The position numbers and the translations under genes are program-made. The notes under the pieces are model-generated. The model did not search any database, had not been told where the DNA came from, and was given only the letters and a program-made list of their open reading frames with translations. This document shows positions 35,701 to 46,764 of a stretch of 64,000 nt of DNA, piece after piece (position 1 is the first letter of the stretch; every line of letters starts with the position of its first letter). Source of the DNA: Onchocerca lupi. Lineage: Eukaryota; Nematoda; Chromadorea; Rhabditida; Onchocercidae. Location of the stretch: contig JAOVVO010000059.1 in assembly GCA_028564675.1 (NCBI GenBank), positions 1 to 64,000 of the forward strand. The letters are read 5' to 3'.

Positions 35701-37999
35701 TTAAATAACTCAATTTTTGCTGATTAATAGGTAATTTAAGATATATTCTTCTTTTATATAATAATTAGAACAAAAGCAGCTTTGAATATTTTGTTAACCC
35801 TAAATAAACCTTAAAAAATTCACTAGAAGAAAGGATTGATTTTTGTTACTTTCATTAAATCAATTGACTATAAATGATGGTATTTATGGAAAAATTGAAA
35901 TGATAAGTTATTATTATTGTGATAATTTCAAAAATTCCATTTAGCTTAAATTAATATAATTTTAGCTAAATCGCATTTTGCAATACAAGAAAAAATTGCC
36001 GATAGCTACAATTTAGGTTCAAGCGAAAATGATTTGCGAAAAGATATTTTCGGAAAGAGTTGACATAAAGAATAAAATCGAAAGATTGATTTTTTTTTTT
36101 ATTGATCAATTATTAATTGAATAATTAAAAAAAAAAAAGAACAGACTACTACTATATTTCGCTTCAAATCAACTGATAATTCAAAAGATGTAAGTTTTGA
36201 TCAATAAAAAAAAAACTTTAACGATAAAAAAATATTCAAATTCATTCGTCATATTGGGAGAAATTTTCGGTCTTCTATTTCGCTTATATAATTAATATTA
36301 ATTTTTAAATAAAAATTTTTTTTTCCAAAAAAAAAGTTTTTTTTTTAATGGAAAATTTTTTTCTTCGATTTTAACGACAAGTAGATATGAGGAATTCAAA
36401 ATTTTGAAATCACTTGGAATGCTCTAGTCTTTGATGTTTCAATGTTAATACAACTAATAATGAGATTATCATAACAATTAAAATTGAGCCGATATCGAAT
36501 GAAAACTTTTTAAGATTAGAACTTTTCAAAAATATGTAGTACGATTATTAAGATTATGATGATCAAAATTTACAATCAATACTTTCAATTCTTATCAGAT
36601 ATAGTGAAAATCAAGCAATTATAGCCAGTTTTTCGTAAAAATTATAACAATTAGATTGAATATTAGAAATTGGTACTTCTTTTTTTGAAATTTATGTTAA
36701 AAATATCTCTTTGATTTTTCGAAATATTAAAATAATTCAGAAGCCTGAAAATTAATATATTTCATTTCAAATTAGATGCTAGCTCAAAAGATGAAAGTAT
36801 TAATTTCGCACTTTTTTCTTTTCTTACTTAAAAAACTGCCATAAAACACGTAAAAAAAACGTTTAATAACGTGTAAAATAAATGATAATGCGTTGTAACA
36901 GTTGAAACTGTTATTTCTGATATTATCAGTATCATTTTTTGAAATTTTGAAAAATCATAAATACATGCTAATTAAAATGAAGATATCTATGTATGACGAG
37001 TTAATTTATAATTTAACTTATGATCATATTAATACTGAGCTTTCAGTTACCTGAATTTCACTTACCTGGTTTACCTACGTGAATAATTAAGGTTAAATCC
37101 TTCATTTTTACTAAATTTTATTTATGAAAAAGTTAGGAAACTTCAAACTAACAAATCTTTTCAACATTTTTCTATCAATGGATGAACTTTCTACGAAATG
37201 CGAATCTATAGCTAATTTTTTGAAGTTAAAAAAAAAAAAAATTACTCAAAACATAAAATTAGAATTTGAATAAATATCGAAAATAATAGTTATTATATTA
37301 TTTATTTTTAAATTGTATAATAGTATTGAGGAAAATAACGGAAAAAGAAATTTATTTCATCATTTTCGTTACTTTTAATCAATTGAAATTAATAAATAAT
37401 AATAATAATAATTAATTGAAAATAATTGAAAATAAGGAAAGTGTAATGATATAAATCTTGTCATATCAATTGTTATTCAATCACATTGATCTTAAACTTT
37501 GCTTTCAATCGATCATTTCACATCAAATCAATGTTAATTTTTTTTTTTTTTTTTTTTGAATAAGCTTGCGATGAATTTATTCAATGATATGATAAATTAT
37601 GTTAAAAAAGTATGAAAAAAGTCGACATATGCTATCTTAATTGTTTTCAATCAATGATAACTGATAAAATATTGAATTTCAATTTCGGAATCCAAATTTT
37701 TCGCAGAAATAAATCATTAATCTAGATTGTGATTTAAATATTTAAAATTTTATTTATTAATTTTTAATTCAATTCTTCAAGGTTTTCGAATTATTTGCCT
37801 TATTTTATCATAATTTTATCGTCACAGTATGATGTACTTTTTATTTTTAGTTTAACAAAATTTTATGCTTAACATTATTTTCAAGTTTTAGCTCAATTTT
37901 TTGCTATCATAATAAATGTTTTCTGCACTTTGAAAATTTTTTTATGATAAGCAATAAACAAACTTTAATCTGTTAATATATTATTTGTTTCTTTCAAGA
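32764..37999. other. Gene-poor AT-rich region with isolated exon-like fragments
   Basis: No complete gene. Exon-like pieces seen: plus strand 33777-33869 (acceptor CTTCAG, donor GTAAGT, reading ...SKMTSDTSKLLDIG) followed in phase by 33939-33979 ending in a stop; plus strand 34140-34214 (MDALQKTAASQVCLEF...); minus strand 37105-37066, an ATG exon MKDLTLIIHVGKP with donor G|GTAAGT. Each has splice signals but no partner chain I can defend. A palindrome around 35405-35440 (gatcggatcaatttg...) and poly(A)/poly(T) tracts are also present. Confidence 0.35.
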
Positions 38000-39687
38000 A
38001 TGCCGCTGTTTAAGTATGTTTTTCTTTTCTTTTTTTTTTTTTTTTTTGAATCTAAAAATTGTTTTTTATTTTAAAACCAGAAATTTATTCCTTCAACTTT
38101 CTCTACAATTTTCAAAATCATAGTGATAAGTTATCAAATCAAAAGAAAAATTCCATATCAGAAGACCAGAACTGTCTCAAAATTGTAAACATTAAAAAAG
38201 TTCATCTGCATATCAAATATGATAGGCATTTGATGGTACCTGATAGCATCATCTGATGGGCATTACCAGAAAAAGGTATAAAATTATTAATAATTTTGGT
38301 CATTTATTTAATTACTTATTAATTAAATTAAATTACTTCTCAGTAATAATTCGTTTTCATAGTCTTATATTTCTGAACATATTTTGCGCTTCATGGTAGG
38401 AAATATTTTAATATATTACTAGAAGTATTTCAGTAAAATATATCATCACAGGAATTGAAAGATGCAAGTGAAATAAATAATTGGAAATTGAAAATAATTT
38501 GAAAAAGTATTCTCTTCAGATAAGCAAATTTTATGTAATGGATAAATATAGTAATATTCGTTTTCTTTAATTAATTCTTTAGTCAATTTTTTCAGATTTC
38601 ATAAAATACAACGGAAAATGATTTTTATATTATTCATAAATTAATTCATGTTTTTCAAAAAAAAATATTCAAATATATGATATGTTATTAAATGTTTAAT
38701 TATGATTAAAATCATTTTGAACTTTTCGATTTTTATTTCATTAAACTTTCAAATTTTGTTTCTTATAAAGTTTTCCGAGCATCATAAAAAGTTTTGTAAT
38801 TATGACAATTAATTGAAAATCGTATAACATAGAAATGTTTCAGTAATGAATTTCTTTTGCATGATTTTAAATATTCCATAATTTAATAATTACACAATTC
38901 GTTTAATTTTTTCGACGAATTAAATAATTAAGAGTAAGAGATAAATTCAAAAAAAAAAAAAAAAATCCAGAAATTTTAAAATAATTATATAATCACTCGA
39001 TATTTGTTCTAGAATTGTAATATAATGAATGATAATCTGATCTGATAAGCATAATAATGCAGATTTTGATATGATCAAGAATCGAAACTTGAAAATTCTG
39101 AAAATTTCATCGCCGTTTTTGATTTAAATCAGAAAATACTTCAATTTTAAAAAACATTTCAATGTGGATGAAATGAATTTTATGTAAGTAGTAAAAAAGA
39201 TTTTAGTATCAATCATTATCGTTTATCAGTAAATTATGATTATTATTAAATTGTTATCAATGACTTATCATTATAAACAAAAGTATTTCGCCTTTTTAGA
39301 AGATCTCTTTAGATGTATTAATAGTAAATGATTGAAAAAACAAATTATTGTTATCATAAAAAGTTTTCAGATTAAAAAAAAAAAAAAAAAAAAAAACTTT
39401 TTGCAATTCAAAATTTTTAATGAAATTTGATTTTGCTAAATGAGACAAGATTGTTAAAGTTTCAAATAATTATTAAGCTGAAAAATCCGTTTTAGCATTA
39501 TATTTTAACGACTTTCAATTATTTAAAATGTAATTTTTGCTTTTGAATTTTAATCAACTAATGCATCCATTTTGTGTTCGTTATTTTTAATTTATTTCAA
39601 ATTACAGGTGAGAATGGATGGACAGGTAGAATATATAATGAATTACTTGATAAGCATTATGGATCTTTTCCGGTATGGCATTCTTGA
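38000..39687 (+). CDS. Candidate three-exon small gene with an in-frame TGA, product unknown
   Basis: Exon 1 is 38000-38013 (MPLF..), one base after a ctttcaag acceptor that would suit spliced-leader addition and followed by donor GTATGT. Exon 2 is 38124-38275 and exon 3 is 39608-39687, ending in TGA. Phases agree across both introns and the sum is 246 bases. Exon 2 reads ...KKVHLHIKYDRHLMVPDSII, then TGA at 38254-38256, then WALPEKG, which splices into ENGWTGRIYNELLDKHYG and ends FPVWHS. The last part looks protein-coding by composition. The internal TGA means a pseudogene, a sequencing error, a wrong model or, less likely, selenocysteine; I found no obvious SECIS element. No family recognised. 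Confidence 0.28.
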
Positions 39688-40370
39688 AGTAGGTTGATAT
39701 TAAATGATTGTATTATAAAAAGTTATTTATTTTAAATTGCAATTTATTTTTAGGAAATTAATTTTTAAGTTTCTTTTTTTCTTTTTTCCGAAACAAAAAA
39801 TGAAAAACTTTTTTTTTTCTTTTCTGCTCTTTGATGATTTATTGGATGTGTTTTTTGAAAAATAGAGAATTAAATTGAAATCTTTCCAATAAAAATTAAA
39901 TGCATTTTTAAGCGTCACACAAGACAATTAATAAATTATTCAATTTTTTTCATTAATATATTTTTAAAAGTAATCGATAAATTAAGATTTGGAAAGTAAC
40001 AGAATTCATGAAATAGTAAAATTAGATGACAATATGACAAGAAATTTTGTCAACTGTCATAAAATTCTACTACGCTACTTTTGAACTTAAAGATATGAGG
40101 GTTTAATAATACAGAAAATTTGGTTTTAAATATCAGTGACAATATTTTCTTGTGACAAATTGAAAAATAAACGAATTATTCGAATTTATTTCGATATACA
40201 AAAATATTTGACATTTCATTTTAATTAATTAATTAATTAATTGCAGATCGAGTCCAATCTAAGTTTTGCTAACTTTAGCTTAATAAAGCATAAGAATATA
40301 GATGCTATTTATTTTCTAACTTGAAACTACAACTTCAATGGTTAATTATGACATAAATAAAGTTGGTTTC

Positions 40371-40453
40371 AGTGCACGTTGCACGTTGACGTGATTGAAT
40401 AGTGCACGTTACACGTTAACGTGATTGAATAGCATACGTTAACATGATTGAAC
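40371..40453. repeat. 30 bp tandem repeat rich in ACGT palindromes, 2.7 copies
   Basis: Units 40371-40400 and 40401-40430 differ at about two positions (agtgcacgtt(g/a)cacgtt(g/a)a cgtgattgaat), followed by a shortened third copy to 40453. Each full unit contains three CACGT/ACGTG cores, E-box/G-box-like, which are rare elsewhere in this AT-rich region. The nearest candidate gene start is at 41565. Confidence 0.85.
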
Positions 40454-41564
40454 AGTAATTATCGAGTAATATTAGATCCATTTAAGTGGGAAAATAATTA
40501 ATTATTTGTTGTATCTATTTCATAATTTCAGTAAAATAATAGACCATAATATCTTATTGCAATAAAAATACTGCTGATCTAAAATATCTGATTTAAACTT
40601 TGATCTAAATTGTCGATAAAACATCTGATCTAAATTTTGATCTAAACTGATGATAAAAACTAACTTTTTATTTTTCGTCATGCATTTTATTAATTAAAAT
40701 AAAATAAATCAAAAAAAAAAAAAAAAAAAACAGTAATGAATCAATATATTCTAAATTTTAGAAACCATTATTTCAGAATGTATTAATTCAAGTTTATCAT
40801 GAATTTTAATTTATAAACTTAAAAAAGAAATAACATGTGATGGCGAAAAAAAAAACTCAATATTATAAGAGTTTTTACCTTGAAATTCAATTAAATTTTG
40901 CTATCTGATTTATTCTTCCCTCATTTTTTTTTAATATGATATGAATCATTTAGATTGAAAGTTCTAAAATTGTTGAAAAATTCGAAAAGTTATTCAAATA
41001 TTTGAGCTCTCTTTAAATCTAATCGACTAGTCTAACAACGTTTGAAAAAAACAAAAAAAAAAAAAAATAAAAATTAAAAATAAAAAATTTGCAGATTTTT
41101 CATTTTTTTTTCGATATCTTTCAAAAATGATTGGTTGACAGACAAATGTCTGCTCTTACTTTCTTTGCTCATTTTTCTAGAAATTTGAAGAAAAAAAAAA
41201 AGAAGTTTTCATTTTTTAAAATTTAACCAATCAATAGGCTATAACCAGTTTTGTAATCTAACTAGCCAGCATTTCTCATATTGCAAAAAACAAAAAAAAA
41301 AAAAAAAAAACAGAAAAAGAAAAATTAAAAAAAATCAACAAACATCTGTTTGAATGAAATTGCGATAGATTTTGTTGTTTAAAAATTCCGAAAAATATTT
41401 CCGTGAAGATCTATTGTCTTTCTTCATTTTGCTACAAATTGCTTGCAACAACTTATCAGAGTAAATTTACATAAATTTGTTTTAATTTTAATTTAATTAA
41501 GATTTCGATCTTTGTATTTTAACAACAAATAATAGTAATTAATCCATTATATTTATAGACAACA

Positions 41565-44500
41565 ATGATTGCAGATAACATCATTGGCTTTTTGATTAAC
41601 TTATTTTTTCAAATCATTCTTGATCCTGCTAAAATTGAGGTAATCTTTCCCGATTCTTGTATAACAAGATGCTAACTGATGGAAACACATGATACACGTA
41701 CGTGATGTTATCGAGTAATTAAGACTGAGATAATCCTTCTGATTTTCGCATAAAAACATGGCACACGTAATTATGACGTACGTGTATTTGAAAATTAGTC
41801 GGGTGAATATGAATTGTGCGTGTGTTGCAAGTAAATATGATTTAATATGAAAATTGTGATTTCAGCAAATATTAGCCAAAAAAAATGATTGAAAATTAAA
41901 AAAAAATATCATGTATTTCGATGTTGATTTGTGGTAATGAAGTAGTACAACGATACACGATAAGTGTAGCAAATATTTAGTGAATTTTGCTTAAATAAAT
42001 ATCAATTTGATGATAATTGAACATCAATTCTTATCGATAATTTATGATAATCTGCGTGGTATAATCAATAAATTCCACGTCAAATGACAAAAGAGAAATG
42101 AAATGAAAGTATGTTGGAATTCTTATCATTCTTCTTTAAAGAAAAGATTTTCGGAAAATAAAACGAATGCCATCGAGAAATTCTTATCATTTATGCACTG
42201 TTATCTCAAGAATGTAAATCTGAGACATCATTTTTTCCTTCAATAAAGGTAAATTTTTAAATATTAATTATTTAAATAGAAATTAGATTTAATTTCAATT
42301 AATATTTATCATGCTTCTTAATGAATCAATGGGAATGATGATTGAAAGAGTGATGATTGCTAACTGATCAAAATAACAGATGGCAAATGCATGCATGTCG
42401 CATGCATAATGCAAACTTTTTATAAATTTAGAAGAGAATACAAAAGAAAGAATTGGAATGTTTATGAATTTTTGGTCAATTCAAGATGATATCATTCAAA
42501 GCCTTTTGAAGTTTATTTCCTATTTTATTGATTTCTTTTTTTCTTCTTTATTTTTTCTTTCTCCTTTTTTTTTTTTTTTGAAATCGATGGCGAATGACTT
42601 TAAAGATATTCAGAAATATATTTCGAAACAAAGGCATTTCATTGTCTTCAAATATGAATACGATACAGTGCAATCTGTGTATGCATGCATGCAAGCAATC
42701 TTTGATCATTTTGCTTTTTCCTTCTCAAATAAATAAATTGATCAATTGTGTTATTTCCTCTTCTTCTCTTCTACTCATCGAAGAATACATTTGGCGATGA
42801 AATTCATTGTATCGATTGATGCTATTTGCTACATTTGCAATCTGATCCTATGAAGCATGCAGAATGCAGGCATTTTCGTGCAATTATTGAAGATGTAATG
42901 TGCATATTGCGTGTACACGTCAATAGCAATGAAATGACCTAAATTTCCTCCCAAATTTCCGAAATTCCAGAAATATTCTCTCGATTCGTTGAATCTTCTT
43001 CGGTTCGTTCATCGAACTGGGTATATGTCGATTTCTGTGCGTATAAATGCACAAATAACACGCCTAACTGCATTCTGATGCAGTTTGCACTTTTATGGGG
43101 AACAGCAAAAAGTGAGCGAGTAAATGTAACGAATGAGAAAGTTTGAAAGTAATTTGATGCAAAATATCTTCCAATCTCTCGCGAACGAAGAAACATACAT
43201 ATACTTGCGATGTGATTGGTTAGAAAAGCAGATTGCAGAGTGCATGTTGCACTGCAATGCACTGCACTGCACTGCAGTCCTACCCATACAGCAAGACAAG
43301 AGGAGGACATATGCACGCTGTGAAGTACATAAAAACTCTTAGTTTTACAGATGACGTCATTCGTATTTTAAACTTCCTTCTCCCTCTCTCTCTCTCTCTC
43401 TCTCTTTCTTTCTCTTTGTCCTCTTTTTCTAAGAAGAATATGTCCTCTCTCTTCCAATATTTATTCTCGAATTTCTTCAAATTCTGATAAAACATTTCAA
43501 AACGAATGCATGTTTTTTTTTTTTCGCATTTCTCGATGGCAACTTCAAGATAATTACGAAATACTGGAAGGAATGCACGAATTATATCCGAATGCACGTA
43601 GAAGATGGGATCGCACGCAAATCATCTCGACAAGAAGCGTACAGCCGCACGTTTTTTATGAAAATGCACGACAACATCTACGTGTAAGAATGGAAGAAAA
43701 GTTACGTTTTTTGACGTCCGCTCGGAACAGGGAGATGGGGACAGGGATGGTTCACCATTTTATCTTGTTTGTCCCTCTCTCTCTCTCTCTCTTCTCTTTT
43801 TGTCCGGTGACTCATTCATTTCCATTTTCCAAGTTCAGTGTCAATTTGTTGAGTCTACGTTGATCAGTTTGTTCCTCGCAATCTTCAGCTCTTCTTTCAT
43901 CATATTTTATCATTTCTTATCTAAATCATCTGATCATTTGTAATTATATACGTGTTGACCTTTGACTTCTTGTACCATCAGCAGTTTGATGAGATCATTT
44001 TATTTCTAAAAGATTAGCTCTTTGCTCATCAGCATATGTTCCAATTCATTTTCGAAAATGAGAGAAGAATCATTGTGGCCAAGAGATATTCGATCTTTCT
44101 AAGTTTATTTGGCTCTATGAATTGCAAATTAAAAAATGCCTGTTAATTAATTAGAATTTTATGGATTTTTTTCATGAAATTTATATTCTGCGAGATGTTT
44201 GATTCATTTCAATCCTCTCTACCAAATTTCCTTTAGTTATTTCACGTTTATACGTGCATTTGATGCTCGAAATGTTGATCATTGCTTCTCGTATATTACA
44301 TATGATTACCTGCAGATGCTAGAATATTCCACGTTTTTTTTCTTTTTTTGAAATTTGTTGCGTGAAAGTGTTACGTGAAATCTCATAAAATCAAAAGCAA
44401 ACTGCCGAAAAAGTTATCGCAAATAATCGCAATCGAATTCTCATCAGAAACATTCCATCGTTTTCAGTAAGATGGATAATAAATTCAATTGAAACTAGTT

Positions 44501-46764
44501 GAGTTTGATGAAAAAAAATACACATTACGTTTTGCGATTTTGTCAAAGATGATGACATATTTTTGATTAAAGAAAATTAGTTATGAATCATGAAATTAAT
44601 GTTAAGCTGCTCACAATTCATTGCCTTATCATTTTACTGATTTCCTCATCATTTTACATGAAGATAAATCGACAAGATAAGATAGAATGAGGGAATTTTA
44701 ACGTGGCAAAAATTTTACAAATATCACGATATATTGTTTTTTTCCAGTTAGAAATACATTAATTAAAACGAAATTATTAAATTTATGAATCATTACTGTA
44801 AATTTGCTTTGTGAATCTATGATGGCATGAATTACTTTGATAAATCTGTTAAAATGCTTGAGAAATTATAAAAAGCTACATGATGATGAAAATTTTTCTG
44901 AAACAATTAGAGCAATGAATTATTAGTCGATATTGATTAGGAATTTTGATCACTACAACCATTTCTGATTCTTTTATGTGATGGTGAAATAATTCAGAAA
45001 GATTTCAAAATCATGATAAGAAATTCATTTTAAATGTTTCTTTTTTTCACTTTTTTTTTCGATTTTCATTACTTGTAGCGATCAATTTTTTAATCGTTAA
45101 ATTTTGAATTCCTTGCAACAAAATTAAAAAAAATATGCCAAGAATTACATATCGACTTCTTAGCTCAGAATACCTTTCCTCGAAGTTAGTCTGATGTTCA
45201 TTTATTCAAGCTATGAGTGAATGTTTACTTGTCTTTTGAAATTTATTTTTATAAATGCAATTGCTACTATTTTCATCTATATTCGGACCTAATTCGAAAT
45301 TAAGAGTAATTCGAAATAGATTATAATTCAAGTAAAAATTTAGGAGTATTTCTAGCGATATATCTGAGACATTTCAGGGAGTATTAGTGTATCGGTATTT
45401 TTGCAACATTTCAGACAATGTCGGTATCTCTAAGATATTTCAGGTAATATTGGTATTTCTGAGATATTTCAGGCAATATCGATATCTTCGAGACATTTCA
45501 GGCAATATTGGTATGCCAATGTAAAAATGCATCAAATTTTTCTTTAATTAATACCAAATGATCAGGATTAACAGATGAAATCCGGACAGTTTCTTGATCC
45601 ACAAATATTATTCGCTGGAACACTAATATTGGTTAGTACAATTTCAAAGTTAATTAATTAATAAAGCTGTTGAGTTAATTTTACTCCAAGAAAATCATAT
45701 CATCTTGCCTGATGCATAGTAACAATTCAAAAAATAAAAGAAAAAACAAACGAGAAATGGGCATTTCTGTTTCGTAATTTAAAAAAAATATATATCCGCT
45801 GGTTTTTCTTTTTTTTTTTCTCTCATCTATTTATTTAAGATTTTCATATAAATTTCATCGTATCTGTCATGTAAACCTTTCAAAAAAATATGTACAAATT
45901 TTACAACTTGCACTTTATCATATTTCTATGTATATGTTGAGGAATATACTTTTAATGAATTTATCTTCCTAGAACCTAATTAATAATTTGCTTCTACAAC
46001 TGCATTTTAGGAATTGCGATTTTAGATTCCTAGAATTGCTTGGAATATTCCGCATGTATTTTTTTTCTGACTTCTTATCGTAAGTTATCTTGTTTGGAAT
46101 CATCACTGCAATCTTAAATAATTTTTTGAAAATGAATGAAAGTAAGTTTTCTGATTATTTTCACATACCATTCTTGAAGAATTGCTCGTTATACAAGGCG
46201 TTATTTGAACAATCCCAGATGCTTTGAGGTTGAAAATAATTGAATCTACATTTATAAGCAGGGAAATCGATATCAAAAAAAAAAAAAAAAAAATGCAGGA
46301 TATCTAGGGAAATTTCGAGAAGAGTTTTTTTCGTTGAGATTTTTAAATAAACTTTTAGGAATTTAACCTTTGATTTATATTACTTTATTGTTGATAACGA
46401 TTTGAGCATATTTTATAATTTGAAATTTAGTTTCTCACAGTGTCGAATGACCTTCGAATTATCAAGTGGTATATAATATTATTTTATTTTTTAGCAGTGT
46501 TATTAATGCTATATTCCAATTTCCTTATCAAAAATCTTATGTTAACATTTCCTTATCAAACATCTTAGTAAACATTTCCATCTTTTCACTAATACAATTG
46601 AGATCTTTAACTTTTTCTGTTAGTGATTTTTAACTTTTTTGATGTTCTTTAACTTTTTTTTCTTTTTCTTTTTCTATATCTTTTTCTGCTAAAATATTTC
46701 TCACTAATTTTTTTAATTTCAGAAACCGATAATTGCTGAATACCTTTCACGTGCCATATTCTGA
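41565..46764 (+). CDS. Candidate small spliced gene with alternative first exons, hydrophobic product, unknown function
   Basis: Two terminal exons are convincing by composition: 45575-45631 (acceptor AACAG, donor G|GTTAGT, reading MKSGQFLDPQILFAGTLIL) and 46723-46764 (acceptor AATTTCAG, reading KPIIAEYLSRAIF and stop). They join in phase 0. Two upstream exons both end in phase 0 and could supply the start: 41565-41639 (MIADNIIGFLINLFFQIIL..., donor GAG|GTAATC) or 43573-43683 (MHELYPNARRRWDRTQ..., donor CGT|GTAAGA). The products would be 57 or 69 residues, with a membrane-type segment across the last junction (ILFAGTLILKPIIAEYL). The 43.57 kb exon lies in the only clearly less AT-rich patch of the 33-58 kb region. 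I recognise no family; the exons could also belong to a larger gene I did not resolve. Confidence 0.33.
43236..43420. repeat. TGCAC microsatellite and CT-rich tract in a less AT-rich patch
   Basis: Around 43242-43280 the pentamer tgcac (actgc) is repeated, ending in ctgcagt. A run of ct dinucleotides occupies about 43380-43405, and a second, shorter ct run lies near 43775-43790. The surrounding 42.3-44.3 kb is distinctly less AT-rich than its flanks. Confidence 0.8.
45362..45512. repeat. 29 bp tandem repeat, about five copies
   Basis: Unit approximately atttctgagatatttcaggc aatattggt, repeated about five times with the first copy longer and more diverged. On the plus strand each unit carries an atttcag acceptor-like motif. 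It lies just upstream of the candidate exon at 45575. Confidence 0.85.

Noticed and set aside
39138..39186. Plus-strand exon-like piece (KYFNFKKHFNVDEMNF) with GTAAGT donor
   Set aside because: Its end phase does not fit the next candidate exons at 39608 or 41565, and its composition is that of the background.
43280..43597. Overlapping minus-strand open frames in the less AT-rich patch (also 42939-43316)
   Set aside because: They run through the ct and tgcac simple repeats, which create stop-free frames on both strands; only the plus-strand piece at 43573-43683 has a good donor.
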